Shown here one piece after another: positions 36,066 through 47,900 of a DNA stretch of 64,000 nt (positions are counted from its first letter, which is position 1; each line of letters begins with the position of its first letter). The notes beneath the pieces were generated by a model. The model did no database searches, was not told the DNA's origin, and was given only the letters and a program-made list of their open reading frames with translations. This stretch comes from Cyclobacterium lianum (GTDB lineage Bacteria > Bacteroidota > Bacteroidia > Cytophagales > Cyclobacteriaceae). The stretch covers positions 1 to 64,000 of the forward strand of contig NZ_FRCY01000004.1 of assembly GCF_900143075.1 (NCBI RefSeq), given 5' to 3'. The position numbers and the translations under genes were made by a program.

Positions 36066-38368
36066 TCAATTTTCGGCCGGATTTTTGGTTTTCGGCCTGA
36101 TCGTCGAGTCCAAAATGCTGATGGCTCCGTTTTTCCGATCCAGCAGGGCCGTCGCTATGCCGACCTGTCCATCCTGTACCTTTTTTAGTAAATTGGGGTG
36201 TTCGTTTAGCATCAGATCTTTTGAGTAATTCAGATTAAATTTCGTGATTTTGTCAGTCCATGCATTCAGGTTGTCTTCCCGTATATCTGGTATGGCCAAC
36301 AGCCCCGCTGCCATTGCAGGTCTGAGCAAATAGTGAATATCTGCACCTGAATTTTCCATTTGGCAGGCCAGGGCATTTCTGATAATCCTGTTTTTACTGT
36401 GCCCCAGCAAGAGTATCAATTTTGCCCCCTGAAAGCCGCATGCCAATGCAATCGTATGTACCAAATGCGGGTCAAGCAGGTTACCGGCAGCCTTAACAGG
36501 TATCAAATCTCCTATTCCAGTATTTAAAAGCATGTTGAGGGGCTCACGCATATCGATGCAATTGACTACCACGGCCATAGGGGCATCTCTGATAAAGTCC
36601 ATGAGCTCCTTGTTTCTCAAGCGACGTGAAACCAGATTTCCATCGACATACTTCTGGTTTCCCTCCATCAGTGCCTCCAGAATTTCCTGCGGAGCGGAGG
36701 GCTTTGAGGCGACCATGTCGGGACCCGCCGCTGCGATGTTAATTTCGCTATTGGGCTTGTAGTTTTCCTTCAGTCCAATGATGCTCACCTCAATCTCGTT
36801 TTCCCGGGCAAAGGTATTTTGATAATCGTCCAGTATACCCAGCACATCCCTGTCTATAAAGGATGAGAAAGTAGCATCGATGACTACCCTGGACTGCTTC
36901 GGCATGTTCCAGAGCTTCCGCTTTATCGCAGGCTTATTCAGAAAGGATACTTCATTGGAAAGCTCCAGCCGTATGGATTTCCGCTTGCCGGATTTGTGGA
37001 TTTCCTCATAGAAAAAGGGATTGTAATAATTGCCCCGCAATAGGAAAAAAATGCTGACTGTGGTTCCTATCAATACTCCCAGAAGTACGTCGGTATACAA
37101 TATGGCACCAGTAGTGACCACGAAGGGAAGAAATTGTGACCATCCCTTGCCAAACATGCTCCTGAAAATGCTTACCGAAGCAAGTTTGTAACCTACTACC
37201 AATAAAATAGCGGCCAGTGAGGCGAGGGGAATCAGGTTGATGACATTGCTGAGAAAAAACACACTTGCCACCAGCAATACCCCATGTATGATTGTAGACA
37301 GCTTTGTTTCTGCACCCGCAGCTATGTTGACCGAGCTCCTGACGATGACAGAAGTAATGGGAATACCGCCCAGTAATCCTGCCAGGGTATTGCCAATCCC
37401 CTGAGCGACCAATTCCTGGTTGGGAGGACTTCTTCTCTTGTGGGGGTCAAGGTTGTCCGCTGCTTCTATTGCCAGTAAGGAAGCAATAGAGGCAATTACC
37501 GCAATGGTGAAGGCATAGGTCCAGACCTGAAAGTGAAAGAAATAATTGAAATCAGGAAAGGTAATGACAGATGACCATCCTTCTACCCTGGGAATATTTA
37601 CCAATTGATCCGCTTTGAGTTGCAGGGAAGGAAGGGTAAATTGAAAAATCATATTTACAAGTACCCCCAATATGACTACCACTAGAAATGGTGGTACCAG
37701 CTTATTTTCTTCAAAAAGGTCTTGTCCCAGAAAATCAGGATGGCCAGGGAAAGTACCGAAAGCAATATAGCTCCCGGACTAAAGGACCCGAGTAAAATAT
37801 CAATATCAGGAGGATTCAACGACAAATAGGAGTAATAATCCACTTCTCCAACACCCTTTTTGACACCAAGCGCATAGGGGATCTGGGAGGTAATGAGAAT
37901 CAGTCCGATAGCGGCCAGCAAACCCTTTATGATATTGGTTGGCATGTAGTCTGCTATCAGACCGGCCCGCAAGATACCCAGTCCGAATTGCAGGATTCCA
38001 CCTAAAAATAAAGCCAATAGAAAAATTTCAAAATGCTCCAGTTTGTCGATCGCTATGAGTACTACAGCCGAAAGGCTGGCTGCCGGCCCGCTGACACTCA
38101 CATCTGATTTGCTGACTGGACCTATGACGATGCCCCCGATGATCCCGGAAATCAGCCCTGAAATCAATGGAGCACCACTGGCAAGAGCAATGCCCAGGCA
38201 TAAGGGCAGGGCAACGAGAAATACAACGATTCCGGCAGGTATATCTTTGGCCGGACTGCTGAAGATAGAGCGGCTGATGGTTTTAATTTGTGCTTTCCCG
38301 AAAAGGTCCTGAATTGGCTGATTTTTGCTCAAGACAATTTTTTTTTGTTGTCGTTGTTTTCCTGACAA
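36066..38368 (-). pseudogene. SulP transporter-carbonic anhydrase fusion, split by a frameshift
   Basis: Two reading frames cover one gene. The first (38368 to 37682, TTG start, 228 aa) holds the N-terminal SulP TM segments (PAGIVVFLVALPLCLGIALASG). The second (37682 to 36066, GTG start, 538 aa) holds the remaining TM segments, a STAS-like stretch (EVSFLNKPAIKRKLW) and a beta-carbonic anhydrase domain. Where the intact paralogue at 57295 is continuous, the frame switches inside a TM segment; an indel at about 37700-37712 (around AAGAAAATAAGCTGG on the coding strand) explains it. Stop and start overlap as TAGTG, so coupled translation of two halves is possible. The anhydrase domain keeps Cys-x-Asp-x-Arg (Cys at 36558-36560) and His but has Asn (36390-36392) instead of the second zinc Cys in the usual HxxC. 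Confidence 0.85.
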
Positions 38369-38560
38369 ACATAATCTTTATTTTCTTAATTTGCGTCACG
38401 GTATTCCATTTAGCTGACTTGTGGGCCCAGGTGGATTCTTCCCAGTGTGCCGCTCGCTAAACCGGCCGATTTTACAATTCGCTGATCGCGCATCTCTGCA
38501 ACTGCCTGTAAGACCGTAACTAATGTATAATTCTATCTTCAATCAAATCCCATATTAGCT

Positions 38561-39862
38561 TTGCTATCCGTAAAAATACCTGCCTTTTTGTTACTCCTTT
38601 TCCTGGCCCTATTCTATTCAGGCGGTTTTTCTGAAGCGTATTGCCAAAATGAAACCTTCCGTTTCGGAGATCCACTGCCCGATGCTCCGGAACTTGCCCA
38701 TCCGGGTAGTTTTCAGGTGGGGATGCAAACGCTTGACCTTGTCCACAAAAAGCAACCCGATATTCAAAATTTTGAGGAAGGCCGTAAGCCAGAATACGAC
38801 CGGAAACTGAGCCTCGCGATATGGTATCCGGCCCTGCAGGAAGCAGGTGGTCAGCCGGTTCAATACACAGACTATTTTGGCTCCCCGAATGATGAGAAAC
38901 GTCCTTTAACTCCCTTCAATTTTCCGGGGAGGGCTGTGGCCGATGCTGATCCGCTGCATGAGGAGGGGCCCTTCCCTTTGGTTATTGTCTCACATGGTTA
39001 CCTGGGTTCCAGGTATCTGATGACCTATCTCACAGAAAATCTGGCATCAAAAGGCTATGTGGTAGTGGCCATTCACCATACCGAATCCACCCATGAAAAT
39101 CCTGGAAAATTTGCCAGTACCTTGTACCACCGGGCCCTGGATCAACTCTTTGTGCTGGAAGAAATGGACAGGCTGGGCAACAGAGATACCGGTAGTTTTT
39201 TGTCAGGTATGGTAGACGCTGAGCATACCGCTTTGGTCGGTTATTCTATGGGAGGATATGGGGTTTTGAATGCCGCTGGTGCCGGGTATGCCCCTGGTTT
39301 TGTCAGCGCCTTTGCCCAAATGACCAGTGGGAGCCAAAAACTGGCTGAGCGGAGTATGAGCGATACTTCCTATCAGAGCACTGTTGATCCCAGAGTTAAG
39401 GCCATAGTCGCCATTGCGCCCTGGGGAATGGCCCGGGGAGCCTGGGACGCCCCCGGTCTGCAAAACCTGAAAATACCCACCTTATTCATTGCGGGGGATC
39501 AGGATGATATTTCTGGTTATGAAAATGGGGTGAAAGCCATTTTTGATGGGGCTATCAATACAGAAAGGTACATGCTTACTTATCTGAATGCCAGACATAA
39601 TGTCGCACCTAATCCTCCATTGTCTCCGGATCTTAACAAGGACGATTACATGCATTATGCAGAGCCTGTCTGGGATGAGCGCAAGATCAATAACATCAAC
39701 CAACACTTCCTTACGGCTTTTCTGAACCTCCACCTAAAAGGTATGGCAGAACAATCCAGATTTCTGGACTTACCGCAAAATTCCCTGGATGAAACCTGGG
39801 AGGGATTCCTTCCCAGAACTTCCATCGGTTTGGAATGGAGGCAGGAAAAACCCGGAATATAG
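38561..39862 (+). CDS. Secreted alpha/beta hydrolase (dienelactone or PAF-acetylhydrolase-like)
   Basis: 433 residues from TTG 38561; no in-frame ATG precedes a signal-like stretch that follows (PAFLLLLFLALFYSGGFSEAYCQ). The nucleophile elbow is GYSMGG (Ser of GxSxG) at about 228-233. The oxyanion region is VIVSHGYLGSRYL, and a C-terminal Asp and His lie in FIAGDQDDISG and NARHNVAPNP. Esterase or lipase activity is likely on a periplasmic or external substrate. It is divergent from the SulP gene and alone. Confidence 0.85.
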   Translation: MLSVKIPAFLLLLFLALFYSGGFSEAYCQNETFRFGDPLPDAPELAHPGSFQVGMQTLDLVHKKQPDIQNFEEGRKPEYDRKLSLAIWYPALQEAGGQPVQYTDYFGSPNDEKRPLTPFNFPGRAVADADPLHEEGPFPLVIVSHGYLGSRYLMTYLTENLASKGYVVVAIHHTESTHENPGKFASTLYHRALDQLFVLEEMDRLGNRDTGSFLSGMVDAEHTALVGYSMGGYGVLNAAGAGYAPGFVSAFAQMTSGSQKLAERSMSDTSYQSTVDPRVKAIVAIAPWGMARGAWDAPGLQNLKIPTLFIAGDQDDISGYENGVKAIFDGAINTERYMLTYLNARHNVAPNPPLSPDLNKDDYMHYAEPVWDERKINNINQHFLTAFLNLHLKGMAEQSRFLDLPQNSLDETWEGFLPRTSIGLEWRQEKPGI

Positions 39863-39961
39863 GATTGGAATCATCGTATTTCAGCACCAGGCAATTGGGT
39901 ATTCCAATTCATTGCTGTATCTAATCTGTTTAGGGAAGCTAAAGTAGATTTTGAATCCAAC

Positions 39962-42900
39962 TTATAACCTGCTTTGCGCACTTCCCTGATCGGTCACCTT
40001 AAGCCGTAGTGCTGAAGGATTGAATGCTGCTAAATCAATGCTTACCTGAATGAGGTGCTTTCCTTTGGAAAGCTGCAATAGCGCTGTATTGGCCTGAATG
40101 CTGGCCATTTGATCAGCAGACCAAACCGATAAGCCTTTTGTTTCATTGAATTCCAATGCTACCTTTCCTTCACTTAATAGTTCCAATTCAAACTGAAGCA
40201 CCGCCATTTCCTTGCCGGATCTATTTTTAAGTACAGGCAATTCTGCAACCGGCAGGCTTCCGGATACCATACTATATAACTGAATACTTTTCCCTTCCGA
40301 TAATTGTCCGGAATCATCCAAGTCTGTATCGATTGCAGAAAATGCTTCCCAGCGCCTCACATAATTTGCGGTAGGTACCCTGAAATTTCCTGAGGTACCT
40401 AGCTTCGATAAATATCCTACGAGATCGATAAACTCCTGCCTTTCCAAACCCGCAGTTAATCTGGGAGGCATAAGAGAACCTGAAACATTTTCTCTTGCAG
40501 CCACCTGACTTTTGGGAATAGTAATTTCATTTCCAGCCATATCGCGCATGATCAGTTCGTTTGCCCCGTCACTGACCAGGTAGCCCATCATCAGGCTGCC
40601 ATCAGCCTTGGTTACTTTCTGAAGCTCGTAGCCTTCCTTTACGGAGGCGGCAGGATCGATAAGTGACTCAATGATATTGTCTATGGGAAGGCTGGTACCC
40701 AGAGCACTCAGATCGGGGCCAAGCTTACCGCCTGCGCCTCCCAGCGCATGACAATTTTGACACATCAATGATTGCTTCCGGTATATACTTTCCCCCATGA
40801 CGGGGTTTGCCTTGGTTTTTACCTCTTGCGCCAGCACATAAACCTGCTGCTGCGTCAATTGCTGGGGCATGCGCTCAGGAGGCAATACGCCGCCTGATGC
40901 TTCGAGCGCGTTGCGCAGATTCTGAGAAAGCGTATTGTTGCGGCGGTGCCAGGGTAGGTACTGCTGCATGGCTTTCCTTCCGGTCTTGGCTATGTCTTCA
41001 GGGATCTTTTCCTCCATAAGCGCCTGATACAATACCTGAGTCCCGGTCTCGGAACTTAAAAATCCACCAAAAAGGCTCGAAATCTCAGTTTCCGGCAAAT
41101 CGCTGGTTTTCCAAAGGTCAGTTGTAATCGAAATCGCTGCTTCCGGCCTGCTTTTTGCCAATTGTGACAGGGCAATTACCTGCCGCGATCTGTCCGCGTT
41201 ATCCTTGCTCAATTCTACCAAAATCGATTTTGCCCGTTCACTGTCCATTGCTGCCAGTGCCCGGATCGCAGCTATCCTGAGGTCTCCGCTGTCCTCCAGT
41301 GCATACCGCACCATGGGATCCAGTTGGGTTTCAAGATTCCATAGTCCTGCCAGGTTTAGTGCACTTTTGACGACGGCTGGATTACTATCCCGATACAGCT
41401 GGCCGATCCGGTCCATACTGTTGATGGGCTGGATTCCTGCCTGCATTTTTATCTGAATCAATGCGTCGAGGAGAACAGTCCGGTATTCTGGGTCCGCCAA
41501 TGCTTTTTGATACAATTGATCAGCAATATGCGCATCAGCATTTGCTGCCATCGCGTCCACTGCTTTGGGAACATAGCTTTCCGGGATTTTGTCCGTCATT
41601 AAAAAATCTAACAGTATTCCGGTGCTTTTTCGCTCGTTGAGTGCCATTAGTGCAAACACGGTCTTTTCGTCATTACCCAGATAGCTCTGGTCTGCCAATA
41701 CCTCCGGTAGCCAGAGATCTTTCAGCTTTCTGATTGCCTGCCATAAGGCAAAGTCAAGAAACTCGTTCATCGGCTGATCCAGTGCCTGCAAGACAAGGGC
41801 TGCTGACCCGGGTGCCGGATGATTTCCAAGAGCTACAATCGATTCCAATCGCACAAATGGATCTGCATCTCTCACGGCTTTTTTCAGAAGCATGTGGCCA
41901 TCAGGAAGCAGTCCATACCAATTGCTCAATACCCTGACTGCTGCCGCCCTGGCGCCTGCATGTGTTGCCGCTAACAATTCCTCTAACAACTGCGGATTGA
42001 CTTCACCTATTGCCTGATAGGTCCACAGGGCTTCGAGCAGGTGTTGTTCGTAATCGGGATCTTCTTTTTCAAGATCCTGAACAAATGTTTCCAAAGCCGC
42101 CACTACAGAATTTTTATTCTTTTCTTTCAGTAGTAACCGGGCTTGAATCCGGGTATGATTGTCAGGGGCCTTCAATGCAGACAGCAATTGGCTGATATCC
42201 CTACCGGTCAGTTTTTGAATTTTACTGAGCGGCCGGTCTGTCTGCGTAAGTCTCCATATCCTGCCATGCTGCTGGTCCCTTCTGGGATCGTGGAAGTCTA
42301 CCTCACCGTGTTGGATGATGGGATTGTACCAATCTGCAATGTAAATAGCCCCATCAGGGCCCACCAGAATATCTACCGGACGGAAACCAATATGATCCGT
42401 CCACAGGAGGTCATCGGCCTGGGCAGAAACCATACCGTTGGCAGTTTCCTGAACCACAAAGCGGTTGACACGGTTGGCCCTGAAGTCATTGGTAATCAGG
42501 CTTCCCTGCCAGCTTTCGGGGAGGTGATTACCAGATACGATATCCAAGCCACTATGTTTGGGTTGACCAGGGTTTAAACCTCTTAAAACACGTTCAGCAC
42601 CAGGAGCGGTCACAAAGGTTGCTCCCGGGAAGGCATAATTGATGCCTTCGGTGCCGGCACCGTCTGTTAAAAATGCCTTGCCCCACTTGTCAAATTGCAG
42701 GCCCCATGGATTGATCAGACCCCTGGCAAAAACTTCCAGCTTTTTAGTTTGAGGGTCATATTGCCATACTCCGCCTCCTTCGAGCCGGCGAATGCCCCAG
42801 GGAGTTTCTACGTGGCTGTAGATATAGATGGATTGATTGAAATACATCAAACCGTCCGGACCCCAGCGGAATGTATGGATCAGGTGGTGGGTGTCTCCGG

Positions 42901-43441
42901 TTCCAAATCCGGTAAGAATTTTTTCTTCAACATCTGCCTTTCCATCTTCGTTGGTATCTTTTAAATGTAAAATTTCAGTAGAATTGGCAACATATACCCC
43001 TCCATCTCCGGGGAGTATTCCGGTAGGAGTGATCAGGCCCTCAGCAAAAACCGTGGATTTATCCGATTTACCATCCCCATTGGTATCTTCCAATACCATA
43101 ATTTTGTCATTAGCCGTTTCTCCCGGACGGAGGTGAGGGTAGGCGGTACTGCTGACCACCCATAATCTGCCTTCAGCATCCCAGTTCATCTGTATGGGTT
43201 TGACCACTTCTGGATCGGATGCAAAAAGATTGACTTCAAACCCCTCTGCCACCTGAAACATGTCCTTTTGAATTTGGGGATCGGGTGATGGAATGTCCCG
43301 CAAGGCATTCTGGGCCAGTGTCCTGGTGCTGCTGACTTGCAACAAGAGGATAAGAACACCTAAAGGGAGAAGATTTTTTCCTCCTATACAAATGTTCGAC
43401 AAATGTGTGAAAATAGAAACTACCAGGCGGTTACTTTTCAT
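39962..43441 (-). CDS. PVC-type CxxCH dehydrogenase with HEAT repeats (membrane-bound dehydrogenase)
   Basis: 1159 residues. A signal-like N-terminus is followed by a six-bladed propeller of the glucose/sorbosone dehydrogenase type (FQVAEGFEVNLFASDPEVVKP, KSTVFAEGLITPTGI, GAIYIADWYNPII). Next is a long HEAT-like alpha-helical middle (LLEELLAATHAGARAAAVRVLSN, DPFVRLESIVALGNH). Then comes a cytochrome c segment with CQNCH at 894-898, and a C-terminal beta-sandwich-like tail with SGKEMAVLQFELELL. The domain set matches PVC-type heme-binding proteins, probably secreted carbohydrate oxidoreductases. SGNH hydrolase lies just upstream in the same direction. Confidence 0.88.
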   Translation of the reverse strand: MKSNRLVVSIFTHLSNICIGGKNLLPLGVLILLLQVSSTRTLAQNALRDIPSPDPQIQKDMFQVAEGFEVNLFASDPEVVKPIQMNWDAEGRLWVVSSTAYPHLRPGETANDKIMVLEDTNGDGKSDKSTVFAEGLITPTGILPGDGGVYVANSTEILHLKDTNEDGKADVEEKILTGFGTGDTHHLIHTFRWGPDGLMYFNQSIYIYSHVETPWGIRRLEGGGVWQYDPQTKKLEVFARGLINPWGLQFDKWGKAFLTDGAGTEGINYAFPGATFVTAPGAERVLRGLNPGQPKHSGLDIVSGNHLPESWQGSLITNDFRANRVNRFVVQETANGMVSAQADDLLWTDHIGFRPVDILVGPDGAIYIADWYNPIIQHGEVDFHDPRRDQQHGRIWRLTQTDRPLSKIQKLTGRDISQLLSALKAPDNHTRIQARLLLKEKNKNSVVAALETFVQDLEKEDPDYEQHLLEALWTYQAIGEVNPQLLEELLAATHAGARAAAVRVLSNWYGLLPDGHMLLKKAVRDADPFVRLESIVALGNHPAPGSAALVLQALDQPMNEFLDFALWQAIRKLKDLWLPEVLADQSYLGNDEKTVFALMALNERKSTGILLDFLMTDKIPESYVPKAVDAMAANADAHIADQLYQKALADPEYRTVLLDALIQIKMQAGIQPINSMDRIGQLYRDSNPAVVKSALNLAGLWNLETQLDPMVRYALEDSGDLRIAAIRALAAMDSERAKSILVELSKDNADRSRQVIALSQLAKSRPEAAISITTDLWKTSDLPETEISSLFGGFLSSETGTQVLYQALMEEKIPEDIAKTGRKAMQQYLPWHRRNNTLSQNLRNALEASGGVLPPERMPQQLTQQQVYVLAQEVKTKANPVMGESIYRKQSLMCQNCHALGGAGGKLGPDLSALGTSLPIDNIIESLIDPAASVKEGYELQKVTKADGSLMMGYLVSDGANELIMRDMAGNEITIPKSQVAARENVSGSLMPPRLTAGLERQEFIDLVGYLSKLGTSGNFRVPTANYVRRWEAFSAIDTDLDDSGQLSEGKSIQLYSMVSGSLPVAELPVLKNRSGKEMAVLQFELELLSEGKVALEFNETKGLSVWSADQMASIQANTALLQLSKGKHLIQVSIDLAAFNPSALRLKVTDQGSAQSRL

Positions 43442-43581
43442 ATTGGATAAGCTTCAATTCGTATGTAATTTTCCTTTTTTCTTCGTTGGGCCATTGCTTC
43501 AAATTATGGGAGTCATTTCCCGTACTGCTCCGGAGAATGAATACCATTTCGATCGTATCTATCTCCTTCGAAGGCTGAGGC

Positions 43582-44760
43582 TTATGGCAGCGGTAGCAGG
43601 GTAAAACGTTGCTCTCCGGGGTCTTTGCCGCGGTTAATTTTACCATCCAGCCAGAATATCAGCGCGTCGAGAGATTGCAATCCCGCTTTGTGCCTGCCTT
43701 GTTCGTAGGAGCGGAAACCCAATATATAAGTTCTGTTTTGTGGCCGGTATTGCTGAAAATAAATCTGATCTTTCTCACGGATCAGATCCAGCAATTGTTT
43801 GCCAGTCTGTGAAAAGTCCAGGTTAAGCCCTTCTTCCCAGGTACTTTGATCGGCAACCGCCAGCAGCTTTCCATCAAGAAATAGTTGATAATAGCCTTTT
43901 TTCAAACCCTGAATACTGATTTTCGGGCCTTTGAAATGTTCCGGAAAGGTAAGTTCCGGCAGGCGGTTTCCATTTATAGTAAATTCCAGCCTTCCTGACT
44001 TAAAATCGCCATCCAATACCTTAGTTTCATTATCGCTTGTTAATGATTTTTGTCGGATATTGATAAGGATATCGGTGGACTGAGGTTTCAAGCCCATTTT
44101 TTCTCCCAGTGTGCGGGCCAACATCAGGTAGCCTTTTTGGTTCAGGTGGATACCATTTGGCTCCCACAAATCTGCTTGTTTTGCAATTTCAAAGCGCTCA
44201 AAAATATCCAGATATAATAGCCCTCTTTCTCCTGCGATTCGGGCCATGCGCTGGTTGTAGGACCTGAGATCCTTGGCATACCCATCGGCTGATTTTGCTT
44301 CATTATGCAGGAATTGGGGAATGGAAGACACCAAGACAGCTTTGGTATTTATTGCTTCCAGGGAATCCAGCAAACGAGTTAATCCCTTTTCAAAATCGCC
44401 TAGTTTTTCCGGACCACTTTGTGCTTCTATGGATCCGTAAGCGAGAATTGCCCAATCGGCCTGGCTTGATTTGATCTGATTTATCAATAAGTCAAAAGCT
44501 GAGGGAGGGTTGGTATAATAACTCCTGGCATCACCAAAGACCGTATCTCCGGACCAGCCCAGGTTCCTGAAGGAGAGGTGCTTTTCCGGATGACGGCTGG
44601 TAATAAGGTACTCCAAAAACCCATAATGTTGCTCGTTCTCCATCAGCGCATTACCCAGATAAATAATCCGGTCCCCATCTTTGGGTTCGAAAGTTGGTTG
44701 GGAAAATCCGGAGGAATGGTGAAATATGAGCAGGAACAGAAAAATTGAGATTCGGTACAT
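43582..44760 (-). CDS. Secreted SGNH/GDSL-family hydrolase
   Basis: About 392 residues from ATG 44760, where a signal peptide starts (MYRISIFLFLLIFHHSSGFSQ); the ATG at 44805 adds a non-signal stretch. SGNH blocks: DRIIYLGNALMENEQHYG is an altered GDS block (Asn where the Ser nucleophile is usual), NLGWSGDTVFGDAR holds the Gly block, YGSIEAQSG is near the Asn block, and GIHLNQKGYLMLAR has the catalytic His with Asp/Asn before it. Family members act on sugar esters. The Ser replacement makes activity uncertain. It is the upstream neighbour of the PVC-type gene, 140 nt apart. Confidence 0.8.
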   Translation of the reverse strand: MYRISIFLFLLIFHHSSGFSQPTFEPKDGDRIIYLGNALMENEQHYGFLEYLITSRHPEKHLSFRNLGWSGDTVFGDARSYYTNPPSAFDLLINQIKSSQADWAILAYGSIEAQSGPEKLGDFEKGLTRLLDSLEAINTKAVLVSSIPQFLHNEAKSADGYAKDLRSYNQRMARIAGERGLLYLDIFERFEIAKQADLWEPNGIHLNQKGYLMLARTLGEKMGLKPQSTDILINIRQKSLTSDNETKVLDGDFKSGRLEFTINGNRLPELTFPEHFKGPKISIQGLKKGYYQLFLDGKLLAVADQSTWEEGLNLDFSQTGKQLLDLIREKDQIYFQQYRPQNRTYILGFRSYEQGRHKAGLQSLDALIFWLDGKINRGKDPGEQRFTLLPLP

Positions 44761-44966
44761 GGGTTTATATAAGGTCTTGGTCTGAAGCCATTGAATATGG
44801 CGCACAATATAAAAAGGAAGCTTCGTTTTTAATTGTAAATTATCAATATTTCCACTACTGGCAGGTTTTTCGGACCAATGGACAGCACATGAAAAACTTA
44901 AGTAAATTCATTTACTGCGTTTAGAATGATGATTCACCGGTACAATTCAAGCTGAGTCAAATTTTG

Positions 44967-47900
44967 TTAAGCTCTCCTCTGATAAACACTCTTCCCTCCA
45001 CCGAAATAATTGGTATAAATATGCTGGTAGACGCTGACAGTTTTCAGGCTGACCTCTTCATCGGAATAAACTTCTTGTGGTAGCCAAAGCAGATTGTCAT
45101 AGATCATCCCCTTCACCTGGGCGGTGATCTGCCTACTTTCCCGCCAACGATCGATTTTTAGTTTTTCCGCTTTCAATTTGTCGAGTGTTTGTTGGGCGAT
45201 TTTTTTGACGGCTTTCTTTTCTGTTGGTCCGAGTTCTTTTCCTTCCCGGAGGAGGTCGAAAACGGCCAATGTTTCCTGGTCTTCCAGGTTTTCCCGTACA
45301 GCTCTTTGCTCTTCTTCTGAAAGCGAAGCCAAAAAGTCCGAAAGCTTGTTAAAGGCTCTCACCGTATTTTCCATTGATTTACCATTATTGTATTCGCCAA
45401 TGATCTCTTTGTAACGTTCGTAAAACTCCAGCCGCAATGGATTCTCCTTTAACATTTGCTCCAGCTTTCTTTCTATCGCCTGCTGCAGGTCATAGGCAAT
45501 GGTGTTCTTCCGAGGGGCTTTTTGAAATGCTGCTTTCAGCTTGTCGAAATCCAACTTACTTAGATCTACATATACTTCTTCTCTGGGATCGGCAACCTGA
45601 TCCTCCAATAAAACACTTCCACTCACCACTTCCTGCAGTTGCATCATAATTTCAATGACATCGGCGCTTTTTGTCTTTTGGTTTAAAAGACCATAAATGG
45701 CTGCTATTGCGTTGTATTTTTTAACATAGGGTTTGACCTGCTCTTCCGGATAAAGGGCTTTAAATTTTCGAAAGACATTCCTGGCCATCATCTCAAAGGT
45801 GGTCCGGGTAGTCTCATTCAGGTTTACACAATCTCCTGCTTCTCTGATCTTTCCCAGTTTTTGCATGGGTTGGGCATTGATCAGGTCCGAAAGCTGAAAA
45901 TTGAGGGAGCGAAGATAATCTTCCACTTTCCTGATGGCTTCTTTTAATTCTATTTCCAGACTTGCTAATTCCTCTACGGGTTTGCCGGAACCATGACCGC
46001 CTATTCCACCTGTACCGCTTCCTTTACCTCCTTCTCCATACACAGAATAGGCCTTTTCCAGCTGCTCATAGACGTTGCCATAATCCACAATCAAGCCATT
46101 TTCCTTCATGTCATCATAGACCCGGTTGGCCCTGGCGATGGTTTGCATCAGCGTATGCCCTTTGATGGGTTTGTCCAGATAGACGGTAGAAACACACTGG
46201 GCATCAAATCCGGTAATCCACATGGCACAGACGATGGCTAATCGAAAGGGGTTTTCGGGGTCTTTGAATTCTTTTTCCAGATTTCTCTCTACCATTTTCC
46301 GTCTGTGGAATTCGATGTCCAGGTCCATTTTGCGGAATTTATCCACTTCATTTTGCTCGCTGCTGACGACCACGCATACCTCCGTGGATTGTACCTTTTC
46401 ATACTTTCTATGGAGTTCTTGCGCTTCCTGAGGGTCATTGGAGGACTCGATTTGCGCTTGTAGTTCAGCCAGGTATTCCGGCCAGTATTTCATCACCAGC
46501 TGGTGCATCCTAACAGCCGTAGGTTTGTCCAGGGCCACAAACATCGCTTTACCCTGATAGCCTCTCTCGTTGAAGTGCCAGACCAGATCTTTGGCAATGG
46601 CGTCCAATCTGGGCTCAGCAGTCAGGATCGGGTAGTTTTTCTGGAACAGGTAAGTGAGCTTTCTTTTCTGATCATCCTCAAGGCGCTCGTCTTCCAGGAT
46701 TTCAGCCATCTGCTCATCCAGCTTGGGATTTTCGATATTCAATTTTTCTCCACGGTTGATGTATTTCAGTGGGAGCGTGGCTTCATCGTCTATGGCCCGT
46801 TTGAAGTCATACACGGAGACATATTCACCAAAAATATTTTTCGTCAACTCTTCCTCATCCTTGATGATGGGCGTCCCGGTAAATCCGAGAAAGGAGGCAT
46901 TGGGTAGGCCATGGAAACGCATGTTTCGGGCATAGGTGCCACCTTGTGTTCGGTGCGCTTCGTCCGAAATCACGATGATATTCTTCCTTTCGGTGATCAA
47001 TGGATAGGCGCTCTCTTTCTCCGGGTCGATCGAAAACTTATGGATCAGACTGAATACATACTTGTGGTTTTGCGCCAGGAGCTCTCTCAAATGTTCCCGG
47101 CCAGTCATACCTGATTTGTTTCCGGCAACAATGGACTTATCATGGACTACCCCAACCCCTGAGAAAGTATCGTACAATTGATTCTCCAATTCCTGCCTGT
47201 CTACGGCAATCAGAAAGGTGTAGGAGCCTCCCAGCTTTCTATGGATCTTCTCGCAAAGAAATACCATGGAGTAGGATTTGCCACTGCCCTGGGTATGCCA
47301 AAACACACCCAATTTACCATTCAGTTGCTCGATGTTGTGTACATTGGCTATGACTTTGTTCACCCCAATGTACTGGTGGTTTTTGGCCATGAGCTTCATT
47401 ACATCCCCTCTTGATTCATCAAAAAGCAAGAAGTTTTCAAAGATGTCCATGAGGCGATGAGGACCGCAGGTTCCTCGAAGCATGCTGTCCAGGCTAACCA
47501 GCCCTTCTTCGTTTTCTTCGATCCTTTTCCAGTCCAGGAAGTACTTATACGGGCTTGTGAGGGTGCCTACCTTGGCATCGGTGCCATTACTGAGAATGAT
47601 AAAGGCGTTGCAGTCAAAAACGTGCGGTATGGTATCCTTGTAGTCCTTCAGGTTATCATTGTAGGCGTTTTGCAGGTCATGCAGGTGGGCTTTGAGCTCC
47701 ATAAATACCAATGGGATCCCATTGACAAAGCAGATGACATCCGGTCGTCTCAGGTACAGCTCTCCAAGTACCTCAAACTGACGTACCGCCAGGAACTGAT
47801 TGGATGAGTAATCGGTAAAATCGAAAACCTTGAGTTTCTTTTTGATTAATTCTCCCTTGTCATTGGTATAGCTGACAGGGACGCCATTTTTCAGCAGTTC

